Source of the DNA: an uncultured Altererythrobacter sp.
GTDB taxonomy: Bacteria > Pseudomonadota > Alphaproteobacteria > Sphingomonadales > Sphingomonadaceae
Direction: 5' to 3'
DNA: 5,756 nt
Assembly (NCBI GenBank): GCA_946885545.1
Contig: CAMPGP010000147.1
Coordinates: forward strand, 1 to 5,756
The position numbers and the translations under genes are program-made. Within the stretch, counting starts at the first letter, position 1, and each line of letters starts with the position of its first letter. Of this stretch, positions 1 to 5,756 are shown one piece after another. The notes beneath the pieces were generated by a model that worked only from the letters and a program-made list of their open reading frames with translations, was not told the origin of the DNA and did no database searches.

Positions 1-775
1 CCATGTCGACCATGCCGTGCTTGTGCAGGTACTCGGCGCGCTGGAAGCCTTCGGGCAGCTTCTCGCGGATCGTGTCCTGGATCACCCGCTGGCCTGCGAA
101 GCCGATCAGCGCGCCGGGCTCGGCGATCTGCACGTCGCCGAGCATCGCGTAGCTCGCGGTGACGCCGCCGGTGGTGGGATCGGTCAGCAGCACGATATAG
201 GGCAGCCCGGCTTCCTTCAGGCGGCGCGTCATCACGGTCGCCTTGGGCATCTGCATCAGGCTGAGGATGCCTTCCTGCATTCGCGCGCCGCCCGCCGCGG
301 TCACGACGATATAGGCGCACTTGCGCTCCAGCGCGCGCTCCGCGCCCTGGCAGAAGGCGGTGCCGACTGCCATGCCCATGCTGCCGCCCATGAACCCGAA
401 GTCCTGCACGCCGACTACCGCCGGGCGGCCCTCGATCGTGCCCGAGCCGACCGAGAACGCGTCGCGGTGCGGGTTCTTGACGCGCGCCTGCTTCAGGCGG
501 TCGGTGTATTTCTTGGTGTCGCGGAACTTGAGCGGGTCCTCGGCGACTTCGGGCTGCTTGAGCAGGTCGTAACCGTCGTCGAGCAACTGGCTCAGCCGCT
601 CGTCGGCGCCGATCCGGCCGTGATGGCCGCAACGCGGACAGACCTTGAGATTTTCCTCGTATTCCTTCGTGAACAGCATTTCCGAGCAGCCGGGGCACTT
701 GACCCACAGGCTTTCCTCGGTCGTGCGCTTGGCCACGAAGGGCAGCGAATTGCGGACGCGGGTGAACCAGTTCAT
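1..775 (-). CDS. accD: Acetyl-CoA carboxylase carboxyltransferase subunit beta (C-terminus cut by the window edge)
   Basis: This is the beta subunit of the carboxyltransferase half of acetyl-CoA carboxylase. With AccA it moves the carboxyl group from carboxybiotin to acetyl-CoA, giving malonyl-CoA for fatty-acid synthesis in the cytoplasm. The first 258 residues are present. The N-terminal zinc ribbon typical of bacterial AccD is intact, with cysteines at 27, 30, 46 and 49 (CPGC and CPRC). The crotonase-like core follows, with a glycine-rich GGSMGMAVG around residues 130-138 and [10 protein letters not shown] further on. The visible end, HGMVDM, lies a few dozen residues before the usual C-terminus, so the gene is cut by the window edge rather than broken. 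The ATG at 775 is well fixed: an in-frame TAG lies only 12 bases upstream (785-787) with no other start between. No Shine-Dalgarno sequence is visible before it. It follows trpA after 58 bases, an arrangement common in alphaproteobacteria. Confidence 0.97.
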   Translation of the reverse strand, partial: MNWFTRVRNSLPFVAKRTTEESLWVKCPGCSEMLFTKEYEENLKVCPRCGHHGRIGADERLSQLLDDGYDLLKQPEVAEDPLKFRDTKKYTDRLKQARVKNPHRDAFSVGSGTIEGRPAVVGVQDFGFMGGSMGMAVGTAFCQGAERALERKCAYIVVTAAGGARMQEGILSLMQMPKATVMTRRLKEAGLPYIVLLTDPTTGGVTASYAMLGDVQIAEPGALIGFAGQRVIQDTIREKLPEGFQRAEYLHKHGMVDM

Positions 776-783
776 GCGCCGGG

Positions 784-812
784 CCTATAGAGCGCTCGCC
801 CAACGCCGCCAA
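784..812 (-). promoter_or_regulatory. Possible sigma70-type promoter for accD
   Basis: In the trpA-accD gap the minus strand carries TTGGCG (807-812) and TATAGG (784-789), separated by exactly 17 bases. Each matches the sigma70 consensus at 4 of 6 positions. The -10 box ends only 8 bases before the accD ATG, so a transcript from it would begin at or within a few bases of the start codon. This would give accD its own near-leaderless mRNA in addition to read-through from trpA. Boxes this weak occur by chance, so this is a candidate only. Confidence 0.35.
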
Positions 813-833
813 GACTCGTCGTTGCCGGACGCC

Positions 834-1613
834 TCAGCGCGCCGTGCGGATCGCCTCTGCAAGCTCGGCGGTGAGCGCGCGCAAATGCTCGGGTGCATCG
901 GTGCCATGCTCGCCAACCAGCTCGACCAGCGCCGAACCGACTACAACGCCATCCGCCACGCGGGCGATCGCAGCAGCCTGCTCGGGCGTGCGCACGCCGA
1001 AGCCGACCGCGACGGGCAGGTCGGTGGCGGCCCTGAGCCGCGCGACCGCCTCGTCGATCGAGGTCTGCACGGCCTGCTGTTTGCCGGTGATCCCCGCGAC
1101 CGAGACGTAGTAGAGGAACCCCGCCGAGCCCTCGAGCACTTGGGGCAGGCGCTTCGCATCGGTGGTCGGCGTGGCGAGGCGGATCGGGGCGATCCCGGCG
1201 GCGCGCAGCGCGGGGCCGAGCGCATCGTCCTCCTCCGGTGGAATGTCGACGCAGATCACCCCGTCGACGCCCGCATCCTTGGCCGCTGCCGCGAACCATT
1301 CGGGCCCGCGCCGTACCATGGGATTGGCATAGCCCATGAGCACCAGCGGCACCTCGGGGTGGCGTACGTGGAAATCGCTGGCGATGCGCAGGACATCGGC
1401 GGTGGTCGTACCCGCGCCGAGCGAGCGAATATTCGCCGCCTGGATCGCGGGGCCGTCGGCCATCGGATCGGTGAACGGCATCCCCAGCTCGATCACATCC
1501 GCGCCGCCTGCAACCAGTGCGTCGAGATTGGCTGCGGTGTCGCCATCGCCAGCGGTGACGAAGCAGACGAGGGCAGGGTGAGATTTGGTGAAGGTAGTGG
1601 AGAGGCGGTTCAA
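834..1613 (-). CDS. trpA: Tryptophan synthase alpha subunit, TTG start
   Basis: The alpha subunit cleaves indole-3-glycerol phosphate to indole and glyceraldehyde 3-phosphate and passes indole to TrpB through the alpha-beta tunnel. The 259-residue product has the normal length and TIM-barrel pattern. The catalytic glutamate is E42 (in VIELGMPF) and the aspartate D53 (in DPMADGP), matching E49 and D60 of the enterobacterial enzyme with the same 11-residue spacing. GYANP, the GITG segment and the phosphate-binding GFGV and VVGSA segments are also present. I chose the TTG at 1613, giving MNRLSTTF, because GGAG sits 6 bases upstream (1620-1623), the protein then begins where the family does, and the codon overlaps the stop of the preceding small gene as TTGA. 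The frame stays open to another TTG at 1670, but that would add 19 residues foreign to the family. Start-codon coupling to the small gene is inferred. Confidence 0.95.
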   Translation of the reverse strand: MNRLSTTFTKSHPALVCFVTAGDGDTAANLDALVAGGADVIELGMPFTDPMADGPAIQAANIRSLGAGTTTADVLRIASDFHVRHPEVPLVLMGYANPMVRRGPEWFAAAAKDAGVDGVICVDIPPEEDDALGPALRAAGIAPIRLATPTTDAKRLPQVLEGSAGFLYYVSVAGITGKQQAVQTSIDEAVARLRAATDLPVAVGFGVRTPEQAAAIARVADGVVVGSALVELVGEHGTDAPEHLRALTAELAEAIRTAR

Positions 1614-1776
1614 TTGGCTCTCCGCTCGAAAGGGGAGAAAAATGCGTAAACGATCGATGCCGCTGACCAACCGACGATGAAGGTGAAATTCAGAGCTTCA
1701 TTTCGCATAAAACTGAGCACCACGATTCCAGTTACACCAAGTATCCAGTAAACGATCGCCAATTTAAGACCGCGCT

Positions 1777-1780
<4 letters not shown>
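1610..1780 (-). CDS. Small two-helix membrane protein between trpB and trpA, unknown function
   Basis: A 56-codon gene that I do not recognise. It starts with GTG at 1780, overlapping the trpB stop by 4 bases (GTGA), and stops with TGA at 1612-1610, overlapping the trpA TTG by 4 bases (TTGA). GGGAG lies 7 bases upstream of the GTG (1788-1792). The product begins [12 protein letters not shown]. It has two hydrophobic stretches, about residues 5-24 and 31-48, joined by a short polar turn (R26, N27, E28), and ends in FERRAN. Basic residues at both ends (K2, R3, K6; R53, R54) suggest a hairpin with both termini in the cytoplasm by the positive-inside rule. It fills the whole trpB-trpA gap without a spare base. 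By hand count it is about 47% GC, far below the flanking genes, with AT-richer codons such as AAA, CTT and ATA. The start signal, two helices and exact fit at both ends argue for a real gene; expression and function are unknown. Confidence 0.75.
1618..1623 (-). promoter_or_regulatory. Shine-Dalgarno sequence deciding the trpA TTG start
   Basis: The minus strand reads GGAGAG here, with GGAG ending 6 bases before the TTG at 1613. The spacing is ideal. This motif, lying inside the last codons of the small upstream gene, is the main reason to prefer TTG-1613 over the upstream TTG at 1670. Confidence 0.7.
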
Positions 1781-2991
<1,211 letters not shown>

Positions 2992-3010
2992 CCCGCCCCC
3001 CATGCCGCCC

Positions 3011-3032
3011 GTGCTCGGCGAAGTCGAGACAC
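3011..3032. repeat. Imperfect palindrome in the trpF-trpB gap
   Basis: On the plus strand GTGCTCG (3011-3017) pairs with CGAG-A-CAC (3025-3032), giving a 7-bp stem with one bulged A and a 7-base loop (GCGAAGT). No U-run follows on either side, so it does not look like an intrinsic terminator. It resembles short dispersed palindromes with a GCGAAGTCGAGACAC core that I recall from intergenic regions of sphingomonad genomes. That resemblance is from memory and only one copy is visible in this window. It may act in mRNA processing or stability between trpF and trpB. Confidence 0.5.
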
Positions 3033-3064
3033 GATAGGTTTGGCCGCGCGCACCGCGCCTTGGC

Positions 3065-3706
3065 TCAGGCCCGCGCAGCGGCGCAGAACGCGGCGATCTT
3101 GCCCATGTCCTTGACCCCCGGCGCGGTTTCCACGCCCGAGGAGGTATCGACCAGCTGCGCGCCGGTGAGTGCCACCGCCTGGGCGACGTTTTCGGGCGTC
3201 AGTCCGCCCGCCAGGCCCCAGGGCAGCGCTCTGCGATATCCGGCGAGCAGCGACCAGTCGAAGCGCAAGCCCATGCCGCCGGGGCGATCGGCCTCCTTCG
3301 GCGTGCGCGCGTCGAACAGGATCAGGTCGGCCGCCTCGCGATAGCCCTCGGCACGCGCGATGTCGGCAGCGGAGGCAACCGCGATCACTTTCCACACCGG
3401 CAGCCCGAAGCGCGCCCGCACGTGCGCGGCGCGCTCGGGCGTCTCGTCGCCGTGCAGCTGGATCGCGTCGAGCGAGCCCGCAGCCATGCCTTCTGCCAGC
3501 ACGGCATCGTCGGGGTCGACGAACAGCCCGACCTTGCCGATCCGCCGCCCCGCCTGCGACGCCAGAGCGCGTGCGCCCGAGGGCGCGAGATTGCGCGGCG
3601 AAGGCGGGAAGAACACCAGCCCGCACCAGTCCGCCCGCGCGGCGATCGCCGCTTCGAGCGCATCGGGAGCCGTGATCCCGCAGATCTTGATCTTCGTCGC
3701 AGTCAT
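3065..3706 (-). CDS. trpF: Phosphoribosylanthranilate isomerase
   Basis: TrpF catalyses the Amadori rearrangement of N-(5'-phosphoribosyl)anthranilate to the carboxyphenylamino-deoxyribulose phosphate, the third step of tryptophan synthesis. The 213-residue product is of normal length for a monofunctional enzyme. Catalytic C9 sits in KIKICGIT and catalytic D132 in LILFDAR. QLHGDE (83-88), the [11 protein letters not shown] phosphate-binding segment and VDTSSGVE near the end complete the family pattern. The ATG at 3706 puts KICGIT at its usual distance from the N-terminus and has AGG 8 bases upstream. An in-frame GTG at 3715, directly after the stop of the preceding gene, would add only three residues (MPR) and is less likely. 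It follows the GNAT gene after 9 bases and precedes trpB, so it is probably in the same transcript. Confidence 0.96.
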   Translation of the reverse strand: MTATKIKICGITAPDALEAAIAARADWCGLVFFPPSPRNLAPSGARALASQAGRRIGKVGLFVDPDDAVLAEGMAAGSLDAIQLHGDETPERAAHVRARFGLPVWKVIAVASAADIARAEGYREAADLILFDARTPKEADRPGGMGLRFDWSLLAGYRRALPWGLAGGLTPENVAQAVALTGAQLVDTSSGVETAPGVKDMGKIAAFCAAARA

Positions 3707-3715
3707 GCGCGGCAC

Positions 3716-4222
3716 CTAGGCCGGGGCAAGCGGCTTTTCCAGCACTGCGAAGGTGAGCGGCGGGTCGCGCAGCACCGGAAACGGTCGCGTCTCGCCGGTG
3801 CGGTCATAGCCGCGCCGCTCGTACCACGCGATCAGCGTATCGCGGCTGTCGATGACGGTCATTTCCATCGCCGCGATGCCGTGGCGGCGGGCGCTGTCTT
3901 CCGCCGCGTCGAGCAGGCTTCGGCCGAGGCCGGCGGATTGCAGGCCGGGTTCGACGCACAGCATGCCGAGAAAGGCGAGCGCGGCGTCCTTGCGGGTGAC
4001 CGCGACGCAACCGACGATGGCGCCCTCGTTACGCGCGACCAGCATGGTGACCTGCGGATCGGCGAGCAGCCCTGCGACCTCGTCGGGCGTGACCCGCTCG
4101 TCGTCGAGAATGTCGGCTTCGTGGTTCCACCCGCGGCGGGCCGAATCGCCGCGATAGGCGGCTTCGAGCAGGCGCTTGAGGGCAGGGGCATCGCCGGGCG
4201 ACGCCGTCCCGATCGATATCAA
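3716..4222 (-). CDS. GNAT-family N-acetyltransferase, TTG start
   Basis: A 168-residue protein of the Gcn5-related acetyltransferase fold, which transfers acetyl from acetyl-CoA to an amine. The substrate cannot be told from sequence. The acetyl-CoA pyrophosphate loop (motif A) is QSAGLG at 95-100 after the strand LGMLCVEP. The AWYERRGY segment at 132-139 is the usual motif B near the C-terminus. The N-terminus has the typical A-x-x-x-D-A-x-x-L pattern, and residues 31-54 carry GWNHEADILDDERVTPDE, which I associate with a group of small uncharacterised acetyltransferases. The only sensible start is TTG at 4222: it overlaps the pyrF stop by 4 bases (TTGA), has GAGG 7 bases upstream (4230-4233), and gives the standard GNAT length, with no nearby ATG or GTG upstream. 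It sits between pyrF and trpF, and its stop is 9 bases before the trpF ATG. No link to tryptophan or pyrimidine synthesis is evident. Confidence 0.9.
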   Translation of the reverse strand: MISIGTASPGDAPALKRLLEAAYRGDSARRGWNHEADILDDERVTPDEVAGLLADPQVTMLVARNEGAIVGCVAVTRKDAALAFLGMLCVEPGLQSAGLGRSLLDAAEDSARRHGIAAMEMTVIDSRDTLIAWYERRGYDRTGETRPFPVLRDPPLTFAVLEKPLAPA

Positions 4223-4893
4223 AGCGTCGCCTCGATTGCGCGCGCGGCCGCGACCGGATCGTCCGCGCGGCTGATCGGGCGGCCGACGACGAGCACGCTC
4301 GCCCCGTCGTCGCGCGCCTGTCGAGGGGTGACGACGCGCTTCTGGTCGCCGCTCCCGTTGCCCGCCATGCGCAGGCCGGGCACGACGAAGAAGCCGTCCT
4401 TCCACTGCTTGCGGACCGACGCCACTTCCTGGCCTGAGCAAACGATCCCGTCGAGCCCGGCGGCTTCTGCCAGTTCGGCCAGTCGCATGACCTGCTCGTG
4501 CGAGTTCCCGCGCACGCCGGTGCGGTCGAGGTCGCGGTCGTCCATGCTGGTGAGCATCGTGACCGCGACGACCTTGGTGCCGTTGTGCGCCGCGGCCTTG
4601 GCATCTTCCATCATAGCCCTTCCGCCGCTGGCGTGGACGGTGACGATCGAAGGCTCGAGCACGTGGATCGCCTGCATCGCTCCGGCGACGGTGTTGGGAA
4701 TGTCGTGCAGCTTGAGGTCGAGGAACACCGGCAGCCCGAGATGGGCGATCTCGTGCACGCCGTGGTGCCCGTGCGCGCAGAAGAATTCGAGCCCCAGCTT
4801 TATGCCCCCGACATGCGACTTGACCTTGCCGGCCAATGCCTTGGCCGCGTCGAGCTGCGGCAGGTCGAGCGCAAGGTAGACTGGGTTGGTCAT
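4219..4893 (-). CDS. pyrF: Orotidine 5'-phosphate decarboxylase
   Basis: PyrF decarboxylates OMP to UMP, the last step of de novo pyrimidine synthesis, and acts as a cytoplasmic dimer. The 224-residue length fits the short bacterial form. The catalytic charge network is plain: K32 in GGIKLGLEF, then D59, K61 and D64 in LDLKLHDIPNTV. VTVHASGG, CSGQE, PGLRM and the C-terminal VVGRPI (phosphate-binding) complete the family pattern. The ATG at 4893 overlaps the stop of the LapA-like gene by 4 bases (ATGA) and gives MTNPVYLALD, a normal start. No good Shine-Dalgarno sequence precedes it, so reinitiation by ribosomes finishing the upstream gene is likely (inference). Its own stop overlaps the TTG of the GNAT gene. 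Confidence 0.97.
   Translation of the reverse strand: MTNPVYLALDLPQLDAAKALAGKVKSHVGGIKLGLEFFCAHGHHGVHEIAHLGLPVFLDLKLHDIPNTVAGAMQAIHVLEPSIVTVHASGGRAMMEDAKAAAHNGTKVVAVTMLTSMDDRDLDRTGVRGNSHEQVMRLAELAEAAGLDGIVCSGQEVASVRKQWKDGFFVVPGLRMAGNGSGDQKRVVTPRQARDDGASVLVVGRPISRADDPVAAARAIEATL
4230..4233 (-). promoter_or_regulatory. Shine-Dalgarno sequence deciding the GNAT TTG start
   Basis: GAGG on the minus strand, inside the last codons of pyrF, ends 7 bases before the TTG at 4222. It supports initiation at this non-ATG codon and coupling to the end of pyrF translation. Confidence 0.55.
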
Positions 4894-5267
4894 GCGGGGT
4901 CTTTGGGCCTTTCGATGGGATCGGGTGCGAACGGCGAAGGAGACGGCGCGATATCCGCGTTCGGATCGGGCGCGCGGTCGTGGATCGGTTCGGGCTCCGG
5001 CGGAGGTGAGGGTGCATTCGCCACCGCGGTGCGATGTGCAGTTTCGAGCGAGCTGATCCGCCGGTGGAGACGCCACTTCGAGCCCTGGTGGAGAAGCCAC
5101 ATGGGCAGCAGGCCGAGCAGGAACGAGACGATCACCAGCGCCGGGATCTTGGTCTCGAGTACCAGGTTGGTCCAGATCTTCACTTCCACCGGCGCCCAGT
5201 TGAACGCGGAGAATACCAGCAGCGCGGCCAGCAGGAGGACCCAGACGATCGTTCGTACGACTTGCAT
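4890..5267 (-). CDS. LapA-domain (DUF1049) two-helix membrane protein with proline-rich tail
   Basis: A 125-residue membrane protein resembling the LapA/DUF1049 family, whose Escherichia coli member works with LapB in control of lipopolysaccharide synthesis. Helix one spans about residues 7-22 and helix two about 42-60. The FNWAPVEVKIW link between them is the family hallmark. A basic segment follows (K64, R66, H68, R69, R70), with a short region that could be helical (about 66-82). The last 42 residues (84-125) are low-complexity, with 15 prolines, and are probably disordered in the cytoplasm. The ATG at 5267 is the natural start, with only a weak purine-rich match (GAGA about 8 bases upstream; a better GGGGAG is about 13 bases away). 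The gene lies 76 bases after purB and overlaps pyrF by 4 bases. A DUF1049 gene upstream of the trpF-trpB-trpA-accD cluster is, to my knowledge, common in alphaproteobacteria. Confidence 0.88.
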   Translation of the reverse strand: MQVVRTIVWVLLLAALLVFSAFNWAPVEVKIWTNLVLETKIPALVIVSFLLGLLPMWLLHQGSKWRLHRRISSLETAHRTAVANAPSPPPEPEPIHDRAPDPNADIAPSPSPFAPDPIERPKDPA

Positions 5268-5318
5268 TGTTCGGTCTCGCTCCCCGTTTTCGGTCGCTCG
5301 ATGCTAGTCGGGTTGGCG

Positions 5319-5337
5319 GGGCAAGGGAAGCCTGCCC
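5319..5337. other. Small hairpin after purB
   Basis: In the 76-base purB-lapA gap, GGGCA plus GG pairs with CC plus TGCCC across one bulged base, with a 4-base loop. It begins 6 bases after the purB stop. There is no U-run on the minus-strand transcript, so it is not a convincing intrinsic terminator; it could be a 3'-end stabiliser or chance pairing. Confidence 0.3.
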
Positions 5338-5343
5338 GATCAG

Positions 5344-5756
5344 CTACCCGAACACCCGCTCGAACACCCGGTCGACTTCCTTGAAGTGATAGTCGAGGTC
5401 GAACTTCTCCTCGAGCTCGCTGTGGCTCAGCGCGGCGGTGACTTCGCCATCGGCCTTGAGCAGGTCGAGCAGCGACAGCGCGCCGTCCGATTCCCACACC
5501 TTCATCGCGTTGCGCTGGACCAGCCGGTAGGCGTCCTCGCGGCTCACGCCAGCCTGCGTGAGCGCCAGCAGCACGCGCTGCGAGTGGACCAGCCCGCCCA
5601 TGCGGTCGAGGTTGGTCTGCATCCGCTCGGGATAGACCAGCAGCTTGTCGATCACGCCGGTCAGCCGCGCCAGCGCGAAGTCGAGCGTGATCGTCGCATC
5701 GGGCCCGATGAAGCGCTCGACCGAGGAATGGCTGATGTCGCGCTCGTGCCACAGCG
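5344..5756 (-). CDS. purB: Adenylosuccinate lyase, C-terminal part (N-terminus outside the window)
   Basis: PurB catalyses two eliminations of fumarate in purine synthesis: from SAICAR to AICAR, and from adenylosuccinate to AMP. Only the last 136 or so residues are in the window, since the gene enters from the right edge. The conserved LWHERDISHSSVERFIGPD near the edge is typical of bacterial PurB and precedes the all-helical C-terminal domain. LVVYPE-like LLVYPERM, NLDRMGGLVHSQRVLLAL and the segment with AYRLVQRNAM continue the family pattern. The SS-x-MP-x-K-x-NP fumarase-superfamily signature should lie upstream, beyond the edge. The stop is TAG at 5344-5346, after RVFERVFG. An internal GTG at 5655 is in frame but lies inside the domain and is not a start. 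A 76-base gap with no clear terminator separates it from the LapA-like gene. Confidence 0.95.
   Translation of the reverse strand, partial: LWHERDISHSSVERFIGPDATITLDFALARLTGVIDKLLVYPERMQTNLDRMGGLVHSQRVLLALTQAGVSREDAYRLVQRNAMKVWESDGALSLLDLLKADGEVTAALSHSELEEKFDLDYHFKEVDRVFERVFG

Noticed and set aside
17..790. A 257-residue open frame on the plus strand at the left end
   Set aside because: It is antisense to accD, whose zinc ribbon and core motifs are clear; the plus-strand product is an A/R/G-rich composition artefact of high GC with no recognisable motif.
1614..1670. Extended trpA start at TTG 1670 (19 extra residues)
   Set aside because: The extra residues overlap the small membrane-protein gene in another frame, do not resemble TrpA N-termini, and the TTG at 1613 has the better-placed Shine-Dalgarno sequence.
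3422..4879. A 485-residue plus-strand open frame
   Set aside because: It spans the antisense of trpF, the GNAT gene and pyrF; one long frame across three well-identified genes is best explained by GC-rich codon bias.
3716..5017. Reading the GNAT gene as a 433-residue fusion protein
   Set aside because: The upstream part is pyrF and the end of the LapA-like gene read in another frame, rich in R and A. The SD-preceded TTG at 4222 gives the normal GNAT length.
5319..5337. Rho-independent terminator after purB
   Set aside because: The hairpin is short with a bulge and is followed by GC-rich sequence without a U-run.
5268..5343. A promoter for the LapA-like gene in the purB gap
   Set aside because: A TAGCAT -10-like hexamer is present, but no -35-like element is found at acceptable spacing (TTGCCC is only 12 bases away).
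5344..5655. A separate 103-residue gene starting at GTG 5655
   Set aside because: The frame continues upstream through LWHERDISHSSVERF to the window edge, so this is the C-terminal part of purB.

Overview
The window is a compact, GC-rich bacterial gene cluster with every gene on the minus strand, so transcription runs from high to low coordinates. Gene content and order (lapA-like, pyrF, trpF, trpB, trpA, accD), together with the protein sequences, point to an alphaproteobacterium. The most likely group is Sphingomonadales (Erythrobacter/Sphingomonas type); this taxonomic call is made from recall of similar proteins, without a database search.

Layout in the direction of transcription. The C-terminal end of purB (adenylosuccinate lyase) enters from the right edge and stops at 5344. 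After a 76-base gap comes a LapA-domain two-helix membrane protein (5267-4890). It overlaps pyrF (orotidine 5'-phosphate decarboxylase, 4893-4219) by 4 bases. pyrF in turn overlaps a GNAT acetyltransferase (4222-3716) by 4 bases. trpF follows after 9 bases (3706-3065). A 73-base gap containing an imperfect palindrome separates trpF from trpB (2991-1777). Between trpB and trpA lies a 56-codon gene for a predicted two-helix membrane protein (1780-1610), too short for most gene callers. trpA (1613-834) begins at a TTG inside its stop codon. After a 58-base gap accD begins at 775 and runs off the left edge, with about 258 residues present.

The main observation is the small gene between trpB and trpA. 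It starts on a GTG overlapping the trpB stop by 4 bases, has a well-placed Shine-Dalgarno sequence (SD), encodes two clear hydrophobic helices, and ends by overlapping the trpA TTG start by 4 bases. It fills what would otherwise be a 163-base gap between the two subunits of tryptophan synthase and is much less GC-rich than its neighbours. I do not recognise its family.

The genes serve late tryptophan synthesis (TrpF, TrpB, TrpA), pyrimidine and purine synthesis (PyrF, PurB) and fatty-acid initiation (AccD). Four junctions share the same NTGA stop/start overlap, so much of the cluster looks translationally coupled. No stretch over 300 bases lacks a gene. No RNA genes, insertion sequences, CRISPR arrays or strong terminators were seen.
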